Of a DNA stretch of 64,000 nucleotides, positions 31,552-41,441 are shown piece by piece. The position numbers and the translations under genes are program-made. This DNA is from Nocardioides sp. JQ2195 (GTDB lineage Bacteria; Actinomycetota; Actinomycetes; Propionibacteriales; Nocardioidaceae): NCBI RefSeq assembly GCF_012272695.1, contig NZ_CP050902.1, positions 2,046,001 through 2,110,000 on the forward strand, read 5' to 3'. Under the pieces are notes generated by a model. It saw nothing but the letters and a program-made list of their open reading frames with translations. It made no database searches and was not told the origin of the DNA. Every line of letters begins with the position of its first letter. Within the stretch, counting starts at the first letter, position 1.

Positions 31552-32654
31552 CGGGCACCGCCGGACAGCACGTCGTACGCCGCCCGCAGGTCGTCCTCCG
31601 AGGGACCTGCCAGCACGCGTGGCTGGCCCAGCTCGTGGAGGACCACGAAGCGCAGCTGGTTGCCCCGGGACTTCTTGTCGACCCGCATCGTTTCGAGCAG
31701 GTCGTCGAACCCTGCGCCTGCCCAGGAGGTGGGCAGTCCCACCAGGGCGAACGCTGCGGCATGGCGTGCAGCCAGGTCGTCGGAGAGCACGCCCGCGCGG
31801 CGCGCCAGCTCGGCCACGTAGACACAGCCGACGGAGACGGCCTCGCCGTGTCGGATCTCGTAGTCGGTGGCCCGCTCGATCGCGTGTGCCATCGTGTGGC
31901 CGTAGTTCAGCGCCTCGCGGCCCGGGTGCCCGTCGACGCCACCGGTCTCCTTGAGGTCGGCGACGACCACGTCGATCTTCACCTGGATCGCGCGCTCGAT
32001 GAGCTCGCGCAGCACGGGCGAGGCCGGGTCCTGCGCGGCGGCGGGGTCGGCCTCGACCAGGCGCAGGATCTCGGGGTCGGCGATGAAGCCGCACTTGATC
32101 ACCTCGCCCAGCCCGGCCCTCAGCTCCTGGCCGGGAAGGGTGGTGAGCAGCGACAGGTCGCAGAGCACACCGGCCGGCTCGTGGAAGGCGCCGACGAGGT
32201 TCTTCCCGGCACCGGTGTTGATGCCGGTCTTGCCACCGACCGCCGCGTCGACCATGCCCAGCACGGTGGTCGGCAGGTGCACGACCTTGACCCCCCGCAA
32301 CCAGCTGGCAGCGACGAAACCGCCCAGGTCGCTGGTCGCGCCGCCACCCACGGTGACGACCGCGTCCGAGCGGGTGAAACCACGCTCACCGAGCGCTTCC
32401 CAGCAGTCGTTGGCCACGGATGCGGTCTTGGCGTTCTCACCATCGGGCAGGCCCAGGGCCAGGACGTCGTACTGCTCCACGAGGGCGTCGAGCACGGGCT
32501 GGGCCAGCTCCCCGAGCTCCCCGGGGAAAAGCAGGGCGACCTGCTGGACACCGTCACCGAGCATGCCCGGCAGGTGGTCGAGCAGTCCGTGGCCGACGAC
32601 CACGTCGTAGGGCGAGGCGCCGCCGACATGCAGCGTGGTGGACTCGGTGCTCAT
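31548..32654 (-). CDS. aroB: 3-dehydroquinate synthase
   Basis: A 368-aa NAD- and metal-dependent enzyme making dehydroquinate from DAHP. It shows '[22 protein letters not shown]', '[19 protein letters not shown]', '[10 protein letters not shown]', 'EVIKCGFI' and metal ligands in '[11 protein letters not shown]' and 'HGEAVSVG'. The ATG at 32654 follows GAGGGAG. It begins seven bases after aroK and overlaps aroQ by four. Confidence 0.97.
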   Translation of the reverse strand: MSTESTTLHVGGASPYDVVVGHGLLDHLPGMLGDGVQQVALLFPGELGELAQPVLDALVEQYDVLALGLPDGENAKTASVANDCWEALGERGFTRSDAVVTVGGGATSDLGGFVAASWLRGVKVVHLPTTVLGMVDAAVGGKTGINTGAGKNLVGAFHEPAGVLCDLSLLTTLPGQELRAGLGEVIKCGFIADPEILRLVEADPAAAQDPASPVLRELIERAIQVKIDVVVADLKETGGVDGHPGREALNYGHTMAHAIERATDYEIRHGEAVSVGCVYVAELARRAGVLSDDLAARHAAAFALVGLPTSWAGAGFDDLLETMRVDKKSRGNQLRFVVLHELGQPRVLAGPSEDDLRAAYDVLSGGAR

Positions 32655-32661
32655 TGCTCCC

Positions 32662-33207
32662 TCATCGGTTCGGTTCCAGCAGGTCGACGATCTCGTCGGC
32701 GACCTGGTCGGGGCTGCGGCCGTCGGTGTCGACGGCGAACGTCGCGACGGACGCGTAGATCGGGGCTCGCTCGTCGAGCAGTCCCTTGATCCGGCTCCGG
32801 ACGTTGCCGAGCAGCAGGGGGCGCGCGGCCCCGAGGCCCACACGCCTCACGGCGTCCGCGAGGCCGACCTTGAGCTGCACGACCACGTGGTCGGCCAGCG
32901 CGGCGCGGGTTCGTTCGTCGAGGACCGCGCCACCCCCGAGGGCAAGCACCCCGTCGTGCTCCCGCAGGGCATCGGCCACCGCGTCGTGCTCCCGGCTGCG
33001 GAAGTAGGCCTCCCCGGAGTCGACGAAGATGTCGGAGATGCTGCGGCCCTCCGCGGCCTCGACATCCTGGTCGGTGTCGCGCACGGTGGTGCTCCAGCGC
33101 TGGGCCAGCAGGGCCGCGACGGTGGTCTTGCCGGCACCCATCGGGCCGACCAGGACCACCCGGGGCCCCCGGCGGGCGGCCGGCTGGTCGTGCTCGTCGA
33201 GGTTCAC
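32662..33207 (-). CDS. aroK: shikimate kinase
   Basis: A 181-aa P-loop kinase. '[19 protein letters not shown]' is the Walker A, '[18 protein letters not shown]' binds shikimate (Asp, Arg), '[13 protein letters not shown]' has the second Arg and '[10 protein letters not shown]' the Walker B region. The GTG at 33207 overlaps the aroC stop (GTGA), giving an N-terminal ~15-residue leader. It phosphorylates shikimate for the EPSP step; aroA is not in the window. Confidence 0.95.
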   Translation of the reverse strand: MNLDEHDQPAARRGPRVVLVGPMGAGKTTVAALLAQRWSTTVRDTDQDVEAAEGRSISDIFVDSGEAYFRSREHDAVADALREHDGVLALGGGAVLDERTRAALADHVVVQLKVGLADAVRRVGLGAARPLLLGNVRSRIKGLLDERAPIYASVATFAVDTDGRSPDQVADEIVDLLEPNR

Positions 33208-34382
33208 CTGAACTTGATGGCGCCGAGGTACGTCGCACAGTTGCGCGCGGTCTCGCCCACCGAGTCGCCACCGAACTTCTCCACGATCGCCTCGGCGACG
33301 ACCAGCGCCACCATCGCCTCGGCCACGATCCCGGCGGCCGGAACCGCGCACACGTCGGAGCGTTGGTGGTGGGCCACGGCTTCCTCGCCCGTCGACACGT
33401 CGATCGTCCTCAGCGCCCGGGGCACCGTGGCGATCGGCTTCATCGCGGCACGGACCCGCAGGATCTCACCGGTCGTCATTCCGCCCTCGGTGCCGCCGGA
33501 GCGACCCGACGTACGCCGGATGCCTTCTGCGGTGGGCACGATCTCGTCGTGGGCCTTGGAGCCGGGGATCGCGGCCAGGCCGAATCCGTCGCCGACCTCG
33601 ACGCCCTTGATCGCCTGGATGCCCATCAGCGCGCCCGCCAACCGCGAGTCGAGCCGCCGGTCCCAGTGCACGTGGGAGCCCAGGCCCGGGGGCAGGCCGT
33701 GGACGGCCACCTCGACGACCCCGCCGAGGGTGTCGCCGTCCTTGTGGGCCTGGTCGATCGCGGCGACCATCTGCTTGCTGGCCTCGGGGTCGAGGCAACG
33801 CACGTCGTCCGCGTCCAGCCTCTCGACGTCGTCCGGCTCGGGCACGAGACCGTAGGGAGCAGCGACGCCGCCGAGCTCGACGACGTGGGAGACGATCCGG
33901 GCTCCGACCGTCTGCTCGATGAAGTTGCTGGCCACACGGCCGAGCGCGACGCGTGCCGCGGTCTCTCGGGCAGAGGCGCGCTCGAGGATCGGGCGGGCCT
34001 CGTCGAAGTCATACTTCTGCATCCCGGCGAGATCGGCGTGACCGGGCCGCGGGCGGGTCAGCGGCGCGTTGCGGGCCAGGCTGTCGAGCACCTCGGGATC
34101 CACCGGGTCGGCCGACATGACCTGCTCCCACTTGGGCCACTCGGTGTTGCCCACCTGGATCGCGACCGGCCCACCCTGGGTCCTCCCGTGGCGGACACCA
34201 CCGATGATGGTGACCTGGTCCTGCTCGAACTTCATCCGGGCGCCGCGGCCGTACCCGAGCCGGCGGCGCGCCAGCGAGTCGGCGATGTCGTCGGAGGTCA
34301 CCTCCACGTGGGCAGGCAGGCCTTCGAGGATCGCAACAAGTGACGGGCCGTGGGATTCGCCCGCAGTGAGCCAACGCAGCAT
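33204..34382 (-). CDS. aroC: chorismate synthase
   Basis: A 392-aa FMN-dependent enzyme for the last common step to aromatic compounds. '[21 protein letters not shown]', '[19 protein letters not shown]', '[15 protein letters not shown]', '[15 protein letters not shown]', and '[12 protein letters not shown]' are family signatures, as is the C-terminal '[20 protein letters not shown]'. It is 34 bases downstream of the prepilin peptidase gene and overlaps aroK. Confidence 0.97.
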   Translation of the reverse strand: MLRWLTAGESHGPSLVAILEGLPAHVEVTSDDIADSLARRRLGYGRGARMKFEQDQVTIIGGVRHGRTQGGPVAIQVGNTEWPKWEQVMSADPVDPEVLDSLARNAPLTRPRPGHADLAGMQKYDFDEARPILERASARETAARVALGRVASNFIEQTVGARIVSHVVELGGVAAPYGLVPEPDDVERLDADDVRCLDPEASKQMVAAIDQAHKDGDTLGGVVEVAVHGLPPGLGSHVHWDRRLDSRLAGALMGIQAIKGVEVGDGFGLAAIPGSKAHDEIVPTAEGIRRTSGRSGGTEGGMTTGEILRVRAAMKPIATVPRALRTIDVSTGEEAVAHHQRSDVCAVPAAGIVAEAMVALVVAEAIVEKFGGDSVGETARNCATYLGAIKFR

Positions 34383-34416
34383 GGGCCCAGTCTTTCACGC
34401 GGGGTGCGTGGCGCGA

Positions 34417-35250
34417 TCAGCCCTGTCCACCGACGAGATGGGCGGCAAGGTCTGCGCCCCACAGGACCCCGACGACGGCACCGAGGAGCATGAACGGACC
34501 GAACGGGAAGTTGCGGTCCTTGGTCAGGCGCAACAGCCTCAGGGGGACCCATCCGACCACCCCGATCACGAACCCGGCGTACGAACCGACGAGCAGCTCG
34601 CCGTAGCCGAGGAACCCCAGCGCCATCCCCAGGATCCCGGACAGGCGTACGTCGCCGTACCCCATGCCGGGCGTGAAGCGCCACAGGAACCAGTAGACGA
34701 ACCCGACCGCCAGCCAACCGATGCCGGCCCGGACCAGCGCGTCGAGGTCCCCGGCGAACACCGCCGAGAGCGGCAGCAGCACCAGCATCAGCAGATAGGT
34801 CGGCAGGACGATGGCACGGGGCAGCAGCCGGGTCTTCAGGTCCACCCAGCCCAGGGCCACACCGATCGGCACCAGCGGCAGCAGGTAGACGAGCGGCCAC
34901 GCCCACCCGAGGGAGGCGCCGAGGAGTCCTGCCACCAGCGCCGACCAACCGGCTGTCCACCAGGACATGCGCGGGACCGCGGCCAGGTCGGAGTACAGCG
35001 GCTTCGGGTCGTCATCGTGGGTGACCGAGCGCGCGGCTCCGATCTCGTCGGGTCGCGCCGACGGGGGTGCGGTCGGGTCCGCCGCCCGGCCCGTGCCGGA
35101 GGAGGCACCGTCGGACCCGGCCGGGACCTGCTCCGACCCCGAGGGAGCCGGCTCGGGCAACCCTGCGACCAGGCGCGGCACGAACCATCCGGAGACCAGC
35201 CCGACGAGGGCACACACCAGTGCCGTGTCGAGATGCGCGCCCCAGTCCAT
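34417..35250 (-). CDS. A24-type prepilin peptidase
   Basis: A 277-aa membrane protease. An N-terminal helix is followed by a long cytosol-facing Ser/Pro/Asp-rich linker (about residues 33-90) and six further hydrophobic segments. The catalytic Asp pair is present: 'GWVDLKTRLLPR' and 'GMGYGDVRLSG' (GxGD). The N-terminal methylase Cys motifs of bifunctional PilD are absent. It would process type IV pilin-like or Flp/Tad prepilins encoded elsewhere. Its place within aro genes is seen in other actinobacteria and is not functional evidence. Confidence 0.85.
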   Translation of the reverse strand: MDWGAHLDTALVCALVGLVSGWFVPRLVAGLPEPAPSGSEQVPAGSDGASSGTGRAADPTAPPSARPDEIGAARSVTHDDDPKPLYSDLAAVPRMSWWTAGWSALVAGLLGASLGWAWPLVYLLPLVPIGVALGWVDLKTRLLPRAIVLPTYLLMLVLLPLSAVFAGDLDALVRAGIGWLAVGFVYWFLWRFTPGMGYGDVRLSGILGMALGFLGYGELLVGSYAGFVIGVVGWVPLRLLRLTKDRNFPFGPFMLLGAVVGVLWGADLAAHLVGGQG

Positions 35251-35261
35251 GGCAGCAGACC

Positions 35262-36098
35262 CTACGACGTCGGTGGCGCGGACGCGGCCCGTTCGGCCAG
35301 GACGGACTCACCGGCGGCACGCATGGCGTCCAGCGGAGCCGGGTGCTCGGTGAACATCTCGAACTGCAACGCCGCCTGGTGGACCAGCAGGTCCAGCCCG
35401 CCCACCAGCGCGCGGTCGCCGGCCGAGGCGGCCAGCGGTGTCGGCCACGGGTCATAGAGGGCCTCGAAGAGCACGTCCGCCCCAGCGCACCGGGCAACGA
35501 GGCTCCGCGACTGGGCCGACGCCGGGATGGTGGAGGCGACGAGGTCGGTCTGCACCGGTGCCTCGTCCAGGGCCCCGATCGTGACCTGGGGCCGTGACGG
35601 GTGCCCGCGCAGGACCTCGAGGGTCTCCTCGGCCCGCGCGGCCGAGCGGACCAACAGCTCGACGCGGTCCACACCCAGCTCCAGGAGGGCAACGCCGATC
35701 GACGTCGCCGTGGCACCGCCCCCGAGGATCGTGGCCGACTTCAGCGCGCCGCCGTGCTTCTCCCGGATCGCCGCGACCGCACCCGGGATGTCGGTGTTGT
35801 CGGCGGCCCGCTCCCCCGCCCTGAGCACCAGGGTGTTGGCCGCACCCGCCAGACGAGCGCGCTCGGAGACGCTGGAGGCGAGTCCGAGCACCCTGCGCTT
35901 CAGCGGCATCGTGAGTGACAACCCCCGCCAGGTGTCGTCGAGTCCGTCGAGGAAGTCGGCGAGGTCGACCTCGCCCACCTGGTGGGCGTCGTAGCTCCAG
36001 TCCAGCCCGAGCGCGGCGTAGCCGGCACGGTGCAGCGTCGGCGAGAGCGAGTGCCCGATGGGATCACCCAGCACGGCGCAGTGCTGCCGTGCCGGCAT
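35262..36098 (-). CDS. aroE: shikimate dehydrogenase
   Basis: A 278-aa NADP-dependent enzyme. Substrate-binding 'GDPIGHSLSPTLHRAGY' and 'LSLTMPLKRRVL' (catalytic Lys) and 'GAANTLVL', 'ADNTDIPG' (Asn/Asp), then the NADP loop 'ATILGGGATATSIGVALLELG' and C-terminal 'HQAALQFEMFT'. The ATG shares one base with the mltG stop. It reduces dehydroshikimate to shikimate, feeding aroK. Confidence 0.94.
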   Translation of the reverse strand: MPARQHCAVLGDPIGHSLSPTLHRAGYAALGLDWSYDAHQVGEVDLADFLDGLDDTWRGLSLTMPLKRRVLGLASSVSERARLAGAANTLVLRAGERAADNTDIPGAVAAIREKHGGALKSATILGGGATATSIGVALLELGVDRVELLVRSAARAEETLEVLRGHPSRPQVTIGALDEAPVQTDLVASTIPASAQSRSLVARCAGADVLFEALYDPWPTPLAASAGDRALVGGLDLLVHQAALQFEMFTEHPAPLDAMRAAGESVLAERAASAPPTS

Positions 36099-37333
36099 CA
36101 GCAGGCCTCGGAACCGGTGCAGTACTCGTTGAGCTCGGCCTTGTACTGCAGGAACTCGTCGTAGGACTCGGCGAACTTCGTCTCGCCCGTCTTGAGGTCG
36201 ACGGTCACGTAGTAGTACCAGTCACCCGGGGTCGGGTTGAGAGCCGCGCGGATCGCTTCGTCGCCGGGCGCCTCGATCGGGCCGGGGGGCAGCCCGGTCT
36301 GACGACGGGTGTTGTAGGGCGAGTCCGCGACGGAGTCGATCTCCTCGGTGCTGATGGCGACGCCCAGGTTGCGGCCAAGTGCGTAGTTGACCGTGGCGTC
36401 GATGTCGAGGCGCCCGATGGTGCCGGCGGTGCCGGGGTTCTCGAGCCTGTTGTAGATCACCCGGGCGATCTTCGGCATGTCGTCGCCGCGACCCTCTGCC
36501 TCGACGAGAGCGGCCACGGTCATCACCTCCTGCGGGGTGTAGCCCAGCTTGTCGGCGGACTGCTCGAGGCCGGCCTTGTCAGCCGCCTGGCGCCACCGGG
36601 TCACCATTGCGCGCAGCATGTCGACCGGCTTCGCCTTCGGCTCGAACTCGTAGGTGGCCGGGAAGAGATAGCCCTCGGCGTTGCCGTCGGCGTACGCAGG
36701 GAGGCCGATGTCCTTGGACAGCGCGTCCTCGAACTGCTTCTTGGAGAAGTCGGTGTTCTTCGCCAGCAGGGCGACCACGTCGACCGCGCGCAGGCCCTCA
36801 GGGATGGTGATCCGGTCGGCCACACGATTCTTCGGGTCCACGAGGACCGACAAGGCGTCGTCCGCCTTCATCTTCTTCTTCATCCCGTAGGAACCGGGCT
36901 GGATGCCCGCGGCCTCCTCGGAGCGGCGCGCGGCGGCCTCCGTGAACGCCTCGACCGAGGCCACCACGTCGGACTCCTCGAGGGCTCGTCCGATGTCCGT
37001 CGCGGTGTCGCCGGGATCGACGACCACGACCACCGAGCCGCTCCCCGGCCCGGTGTAGTCCTCGGCTTCGCCGAACTGGTCCTTGACCCAGTTGATGCCC
37101 TTGGCACCGAGCAGCGCGATGCCTGCCACGAGCAGGCCCACCACGACCAGCACGAGGATGCAGCCGAGACCGCCTCGCCTGGCCGGGCCACGACGCGAAC
37201 CACCGGCGCGCCGAGGCGTTGTCCGCTCGGCCGGCTCGGTCTCCTCGGGGGTGTCCGGCGCAGACTCGTCGTGACGCAGGCCCAGCTGGTCCAGTCCCTC
37301 GTCCGCCGGCTGGTCGTGGTTGTGCTCGGTCAC
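36098..37333 (-). CDS. mltG: endolytic murein transglycosylase MltG (YceG-like)
   Basis: A 411-aa protein with an acidic cytosolic N-terminus, one membrane helix ('LGCILVLVVVGLLVAGIALLGA', about residues 53-75) and an extracellular YceG domain. A LysM-like part ('IPEGLRAVDVVALLAK') precedes the catalytic region 'AALVEAEGRGDDMPKIARVIYNRLE' (Glu), then 'NTRRQTGLPPGPI' and 'FAESYDEFLQYKAE'. It cuts nascent peptidoglycan strands. The GTG overlaps the ruvX stop (GTGA). Confidence 0.93.
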   Translation of the reverse strand: MTEHNHDQPADEGLDQLGLRHDESAPDTPEETEPAERTTPRRAGGSRRGPARRGGLGCILVLVVVGLLVAGIALLGAKGINWVKDQFGEAEDYTGPGSGSVVVVVDPGDTATDIGRALEESDVVASVEAFTEAAARRSEEAAGIQPGSYGMKKKMKADDALSVLVDPKNRVADRITIPEGLRAVDVVALLAKNTDFSKKQFEDALSKDIGLPAYADGNAEGYLFPATYEFEPKAKPVDMLRAMVTRWRQAADKAGLEQSADKLGYTPQEVMTVAALVEAEGRGDDMPKIARVIYNRLENPGTAGTIGRLDIDATVNYALGRNLGVAISTEEIDSVADSPYNTRRQTGLPPGPIEAPGDEAIRAALNPTPGDWYYYVTVDLKTGETKFAESYDEFLQYKAELNEYCTGSEAC

Positions 37334-37809
37334 TGCTGGTTGGACCCTTCTGTCGGTGGCGTCGTGACCACTTCCCCCGGTGCGCTCCCCCGAGCCCGCT
37401 CCGCATCCAGCGCATGCTGGAGGATCACGACGGCCGCGGCCTGGTCGACCACTGCTCGTCTCTTGGCGCCCTTCTTGCCGCGTTCTCGAAGCATCGACTC
37501 CGCGGTGACGGTCGTCAAGCGTTCATCACACAGCCTCACCGGCACCGGCGCAACCAGGCTCGCCAGCTCGGCGGCAAATAGGCGCACCTTGGCCGCGGCC
37601 GGGCCCTCTGCGCCGGACAGGGACCGTGGCAGCCCCATCACGATCTCCACGGCGGCTTCCTCGGCGACCAGCTCGACAAGTCGGGCGAGGTCACCGGCAC
37701 CGCGCTGCACGGTCTCCACCGGGGTGGCCAGGAAGCCGCTGGGGTCGCTGCGGGCGACGCCGATGCGGGCATCCCCGGGATCGATGCCGAGACGTACGCC
37801 GTGGCGCAA
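37330..37809 (-). CDS. ruvX: YqgF/RuvX putative Holliday junction resolvase
   Basis: A 159-aa RNase H-fold protein. The N-terminal 'RLGIDPGDARIGVARSDP' holds the first Asp, 'VMGLPRSLSG' and 'LCDERLTTVTAESML' the second, and 'VDQAAAVVILQHALD' the C-terminal one. In E. coli YqgF is essential and linked to 16S rRNA maturation. The start is TTG, two bases after the alaS stop; no better codon exists. The last ~20 residues are an unstructured tail. The order alaS-ruvX-mltG-aroE is widely conserved. Confidence 0.92.
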   Translation of the reverse strand: MRHGVRLGIDPGDARIGVARSDPSGFLATPVETVQRGAGDLARLVELVAEEAAVEIVMGLPRSLSGAEGPAAAKVRLFAAELASLVAPVPVRLCDERLTTVTAESMLRERGKKGAKRRAVVDQAAAVVILQHALDAERARGSAPGEVVTTPPTEGSNQQ

Positions 37810-37811
37810 GG

Positions 37812-40514
37812 TCAGGCCTGCCCGGCGCTGTGGTGCACCTCGGTCCCGACGAGCGCGAGCGCTTCGTCGATGCGTGAGGTGTCCGTGCCACCGCCTTGGG
37901 CGACGTCGTCCTTGCCACCGCCCTTGCCACCCAGGAGCGGGCCGACGGCGCGGATCAGCGCGTTGGCGCTCACGCCACGTGCCCGGCCTTCGTCGTTGAC
38001 CGCGGCGACCGCGGCGACCTTGCCGTCGACGGCCCCGATCACGACCACCGCCCCGGGTTGCCCCTGGGGCAGGCGGCCACGGATGTCGAGCGCCAGCGTG
38101 CGCACGTCGCCGCCACCGGCACCGTCTGCGCGGTGCGCCACGACGTGGACCCCGTCGATCACCGTGGCTCCGGCAGCGAGCTCGCCGGCGCGGGCGAGCA
38201 GCTGCCCGACCCGGGCCTTCTCGATCTCCTTCTCGGCCGCCTTCAACCGCTCGACCATGTCCTGGACCCGGTCGACGAGGTCGTCAGGTTGCGTCTTCAA
38301 CAGACCGGTCAGCTGGTTGACGACGTCACGTTCACGCGCGAGGTAGTCGAAGCCCTCGACCCCGGTGAATGCCTCGATGCGCCGGTTGCCCGAGCCGACC
38401 GACGACTCACCGGTCAGCACGATGGTGCCGATCTGGGAGGAGTGGTCGACGTGGGTGCCACCGCAGAGCTCGCGCGACCAGGGGCCACCGATCTCGACGA
38501 CGCGGACCTTGGAGTTGTCGTAGGTCTCGCCGAACAGGGCGATCGCGCCCCAGTCCTTGGCCTCGGGCAGGGTCATGTAGTCCCAGGAGACGGGAAGGTC
38601 GGCGCGCAGTGCGTTGTTGGAGATCTGCTCGATGTCGGCGTACTGACCGGGTGTGAGGCCCTGGGTCCAGCCGAAGTCGAGGCGCAGGTAGCCGGGCCGG
38701 TTGTAGGAGCCCGACTGGAGCGCGGTGGGCCCGAGCACCTCGCGCAGCGCGGCGTGCACGACGTGGGTCCCGGAGTGGGCCTGGCGCGCCCCGATCCGCC
38801 ACTGCGGGTCGACCTGGGCGTGCAGGTTCGCGCCGGGCTGGAACTCACCGTCGACGACGCGGACCTGGTGCACGACCAGGCCCTTGATCGGACGCTGCAC
38901 GTCGAGGACCTCGAGGCGGCCGCCGTCGAACTCGATGATGCCGGCATCGGCCGACTGTCCACCGGACTCGGCGTAGAACGGCGTGCGGTCGAGGACCAGC
39001 TCGCCGACGTCACCGTTGGCCAGCGTCGTCACCGAGCGGCCCTCCTGCAGCAGCGCCAGGGTGGACGACTCCGTCTCGAGGGTCTCGTAGGCCAACCATT
39101 CGGTGGGACCGTTGGAGTCGAGGATGCCGCGGTAGACACCGGTGTCGGCGTGTTGGCCCTTCTTGGCGCGGGCGTCGGCCTTGGCCCGCTCGCGCTGCTC
39201 GCCCATCAGCTTGCGGAAGCCCTCGTGGTCGACGCTGAGGCCGGCCTCGGAAGCCATCTCGAGGGTCAGGTCGATCGGGAAGCCGTAGGTGTCGTGCAGC
39301 GCGAACGCCTGGTCGCCGCTCAGCCTGGTGCCTCCGGACTTCTTCACGTCACCAGCGGCCACGTCGAAGAGCTGGGTGCCGGCCTGGAGCGTCTTGCGGA
39401 AGGTCACCTCTTCGGCGTACGCAACGCGCGAGATGCGCTCCCAGTCGGAGTGCAGCTCGGTGTAGGTCTCGCCCATCCTGTCGCGGCTGATCGGCATCAG
39501 CTCGGGCAACGCCGGGTCGTCGTACCCCAGGAGGCGCATCGAACGCACGGCGCGACGCAGGAGGCGGCGCAGCACGTAGCCGCGTGCTTCGTTGCCGGGG
39601 GTCACCCCATCGGCGATCAGCATCATCGAGCTGCGGACGTGGTCGGCGATCACCCGGAACCGGACGTCGTCCTCGGGGTTGTCACCGTAGGTCTTCCCAG
39701 TCAGTTCCATGGCCCGTTCAATGACCGGGAACATCACGTCGATCTCGTACATGTTCTGCTTGCCCTGGAGCAGGAACGCGACCCGCTCGAGGCCCATGCC
39801 GGTGTCGATGTTCTTCTTCGGCAGGGAGCCGGAGATGTCGAAGTCGGACTTGCTGCGCACGTCGGAGAGCTCGTCCTGCATGAAGACGAGGTTCCAGATC
39901 TCGAGGAGCCGGTCCTCGAGCTCGAACGGCATGTCCGGACCGAGTGTCGTCGCGTCGAAGTCAGGGCCGTACTCGGGGCCGCGGTCGTAGAGGATCTCCG
40001 AGCACGGCCCGCCCGGACCGGGGACGCCCATCGACCAGTAGTTCTCCTTGGGGCCGAGCTGGACGATGCGCTCCTCCGGCAGCCCGGTCACCTTGCACCA
40101 CAGGGAAACGGCCTCGTCGTCCCCAGCGAGCACCGAGGGATAGAGCCGGTTGGCGTCCAGCCCGAACCCACCGTCGTCGATGGGCTTGGTGATCAGGTCC
40201 CAGGCGAGCTCGATGGCCCGCTCCTTGAAGTAGTCACCGAAGGAGAAGTTGCCGCACATCTCGAAGAACGTGCCGTGGCGGGTGGTCTTGCCGACGTCTT
40301 CGATGTCGGGGGTGCGCACGCACTTCTGCACGCTGGTGGCGCGGTCGTACGGCGGCGTCTCCTGGCCCAGGAAGTAGGGCTTGAACGGCACCATGCCGGC
40401 GTTGACGAACAGCAGGTTGGGGTCGTCGACGAGCACCGAGGCCGAGGGGACGGCCGTGTGCCCGGCGTTCTCGAAGTGCGCGAGGAACCTCCGTCGGATC
40501 TCCGAGGTGTCCAT
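37812..40514 (-). CDS. alaS: alanyl-tRNA synthetase
   Basis: At 900 aa it is full length. The class II aminoacylation core begins 'MDTSEIRRRFLAHFENAGHT' and includes 'PKENYWSMGVPGPGGPCSEI' and 'DTGMGLERV'. The editing domain holds 'AESGGQSADAG', 'HSGTHVVHAALREVLG' (HxxxH) and 'CGGTHVDHSSQIG', and ends with a DHHA1-like C-terminal domain. It charges tRNA-Ala and clears Ser and Gly errors. It overlaps the upstream small gene by one base. Confidence 0.98.
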   Translation of the reverse strand: MDTSEIRRRFLAHFENAGHTAVPSASVLVDDPNLLFVNAGMVPFKPYFLGQETPPYDRATSVQKCVRTPDIEDVGKTTRHGTFFEMCGNFSFGDYFKERAIELAWDLITKPIDDGGFGLDANRLYPSVLAGDDEAVSLWCKVTGLPEERIVQLGPKENYWSMGVPGPGGPCSEILYDRGPEYGPDFDATTLGPDMPFELEDRLLEIWNLVFMQDELSDVRSKSDFDISGSLPKKNIDTGMGLERVAFLLQGKQNMYEIDVMFPVIERAMELTGKTYGDNPEDDVRFRVIADHVRSSMMLIADGVTPGNEARGYVLRRLLRRAVRSMRLLGYDDPALPELMPISRDRMGETYTELHSDWERISRVAYAEEVTFRKTLQAGTQLFDVAAGDVKKSGGTRLSGDQAFALHDTYGFPIDLTLEMASEAGLSVDHEGFRKLMGEQRERAKADARAKKGQHADTGVYRGILDSNGPTEWLAYETLETESSTLALLQEGRSVTTLANGDVGELVLDRTPFYAESGGQSADAGIIEFDGGRLEVLDVQRPIKGLVVHQVRVVDGEFQPGANLHAQVDPQWRIGARQAHSGTHVVHAALREVLGPTALQSGSYNRPGYLRLDFGWTQGLTPGQYADIEQISNNALRADLPVSWDYMTLPEAKDWGAIALFGETYDNSKVRVVEIGGPWSRELCGGTHVDHSSQIGTIVLTGESSVGSGNRRIEAFTGVEGFDYLARERDVVNQLTGLLKTQPDDLVDRVQDMVERLKAAEKEIEKARVGQLLARAGELAAGATVIDGVHVVAHRADGAGGGDVRTLALDIRGRLPQGQPGAVVVIGAVDGKVAAVAAVNDEGRARGVSANALIRAVGPLLGGKGGGKDDVAQGGGTDTSRIDEALALVGTEVHHSAGQA

Positions 40515-40843
40515 CAGTTGGTGCCTTCCTGGTTCGTGCCCGAGATGTTCGTGGTGGTGATGCGTGGCGGGTCCTGGTGAGCGGCCTCGAGGCGGTGCTT
40601 CCCGCCCGAGGACTCCAGTTCAGGTGTCCCATGAGGCACCAGCCCGAGCCGTTCCCGCAACTCGTTTTCCTTGTCGGCGCTGCCCTGGGCGACTTCCTCG
40701 CGGAAGACGCGGGCTCCGGCCGCGATCCCGCTGGCCCGGTCGCGGAGTCCGTCCAGGGTGAAGGTCTCCCGCAGGCGTCTGGCCCTGTTCATCGCGTAGA
40801 CGGTTGCGCCGGCGCCCGCGGCGAACCAGAGGGTGCGGCTCAT
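40514..40843 (-). CDS. small conserved hypothetical (DUF6167-like)
   Basis: A 109-aa protein with a short N-terminal hydrophobic stretch ('TLWFAAGAGATVYAMNRARR') followed by basic and charged helices and a polar C-terminal tail. This matches the small DUF6167-type proteins found just upstream of alaS in actinobacteria; their function is unknown. Its ATG overlaps the previous gene by four bases and its stop overlaps alaS by one, so it is translationally coupled to both. Confidence 0.65.
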   Translation of the reverse strand: MSRTLWFAAGAGATVYAMNRARRLRETFTLDGLRDRASGIAAGARVFREEVAQGSADKENELRERLGLVPHGTPELESSGGKHRLEAAHQDPPRITTTNISGTNQEGTN

Positions 40844-41430
40844 GCTGCCCCCTCGATGCGCCCCTCGGACCGATCAGCGTCCGCGCTCTCCGCTGCCCGG
40901 CGCGCGGCCATCTCACGGCGTACCTCGCGGAACTCGATGCGCCGCTGCTTGCGCGATCGCTTGATCTCCTGCTTCATCGCGAAGCGGATCCGGTTGCGGG
41001 TCGCGGGCGCCAGTGCACGGCGTACGCCGTGGGTCAGTGACGCAGCCTTGACCACGGTCTCGCGCATGACCAGGTCCACGAACAGCTTGCCCTCGATGCG
41101 CTGCGGGCCGTCGGTCCGCTCCGGGTCGCCCGCGGAGCTCGCGCCCGGGTCGTTCGTACCCGGGTCGTTCGCGTCGGGGTCGTTCGCGTCGGGGCGGGAG
41201 CCGACGTCGGTGATCACGAACTCATCGGGGGTGGTGCGCACCTCGATGCGGTGGGTCAGCGCATCCACGCGCTGACGCAGCTCGGCAGCCTCTTCACGGG
41301 TGGCCTCGAGCTCGGCGCGAGAACGCGCACGTTCGCGACGCAGGCCGACGGTGACGAGCACCAGGAGGACCACGAGGACGAGCACGACCAAGCCCAACCC
41401 GGCGGGCACGAGGAGGTCGTCACTGGTCAT
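40840..41430 (-). CDS. hypothetical single-span membrane protein with coiled coil and NDP-type repeats
   Basis: A 196-aa protein I do not recognise. It has an N-terminal membrane helix ('LGLVVLVLVVLLVLVTVGL', about residues 12-30), a coiled coil ('SRAELEATREEAAELRQRV'), then a tandem repeat DANDP-DANDP-GTNDP-GAS encoded by a 15-base DNA repeat (about 41145-41200), and a highly basic C-terminal region with 'KQEIKRSRKQRRIEFREVRRE'. That basic part could contact RNA or DNA. The ATG at 41430 is chosen over a longer reading. It overlaps the next gene (ATGA). Confidence 0.6.
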   Translation of the reverse strand: MTSDDLLVPAGLGLVVLVLVVLLVLVTVGLRRERARSRAELEATREEAAELRQRVDALTHRIEVRTTPDEFVITDVGSRPDANDPDANDPGTNDPGASSAGDPERTDGPQRIEGKLFVDLVMRETVVKAASLTHGVRRALAPATRNRIRFAMKQEIKRSRKQRRIEFREVRREMAARRAAESADADRSEGRIEGAA

Positions 41431-41441
41431 GGTGCCCGACC

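Noticed and set aside
37896..40580. 894-aa plus-strand ORF opposite alaS
   Set aside because: Antisense shadow of a complete alaS; composition is low-complexity Gly/Val/Asp/Leu typical of reverse-strand GC-rich frames, and no motif is present.
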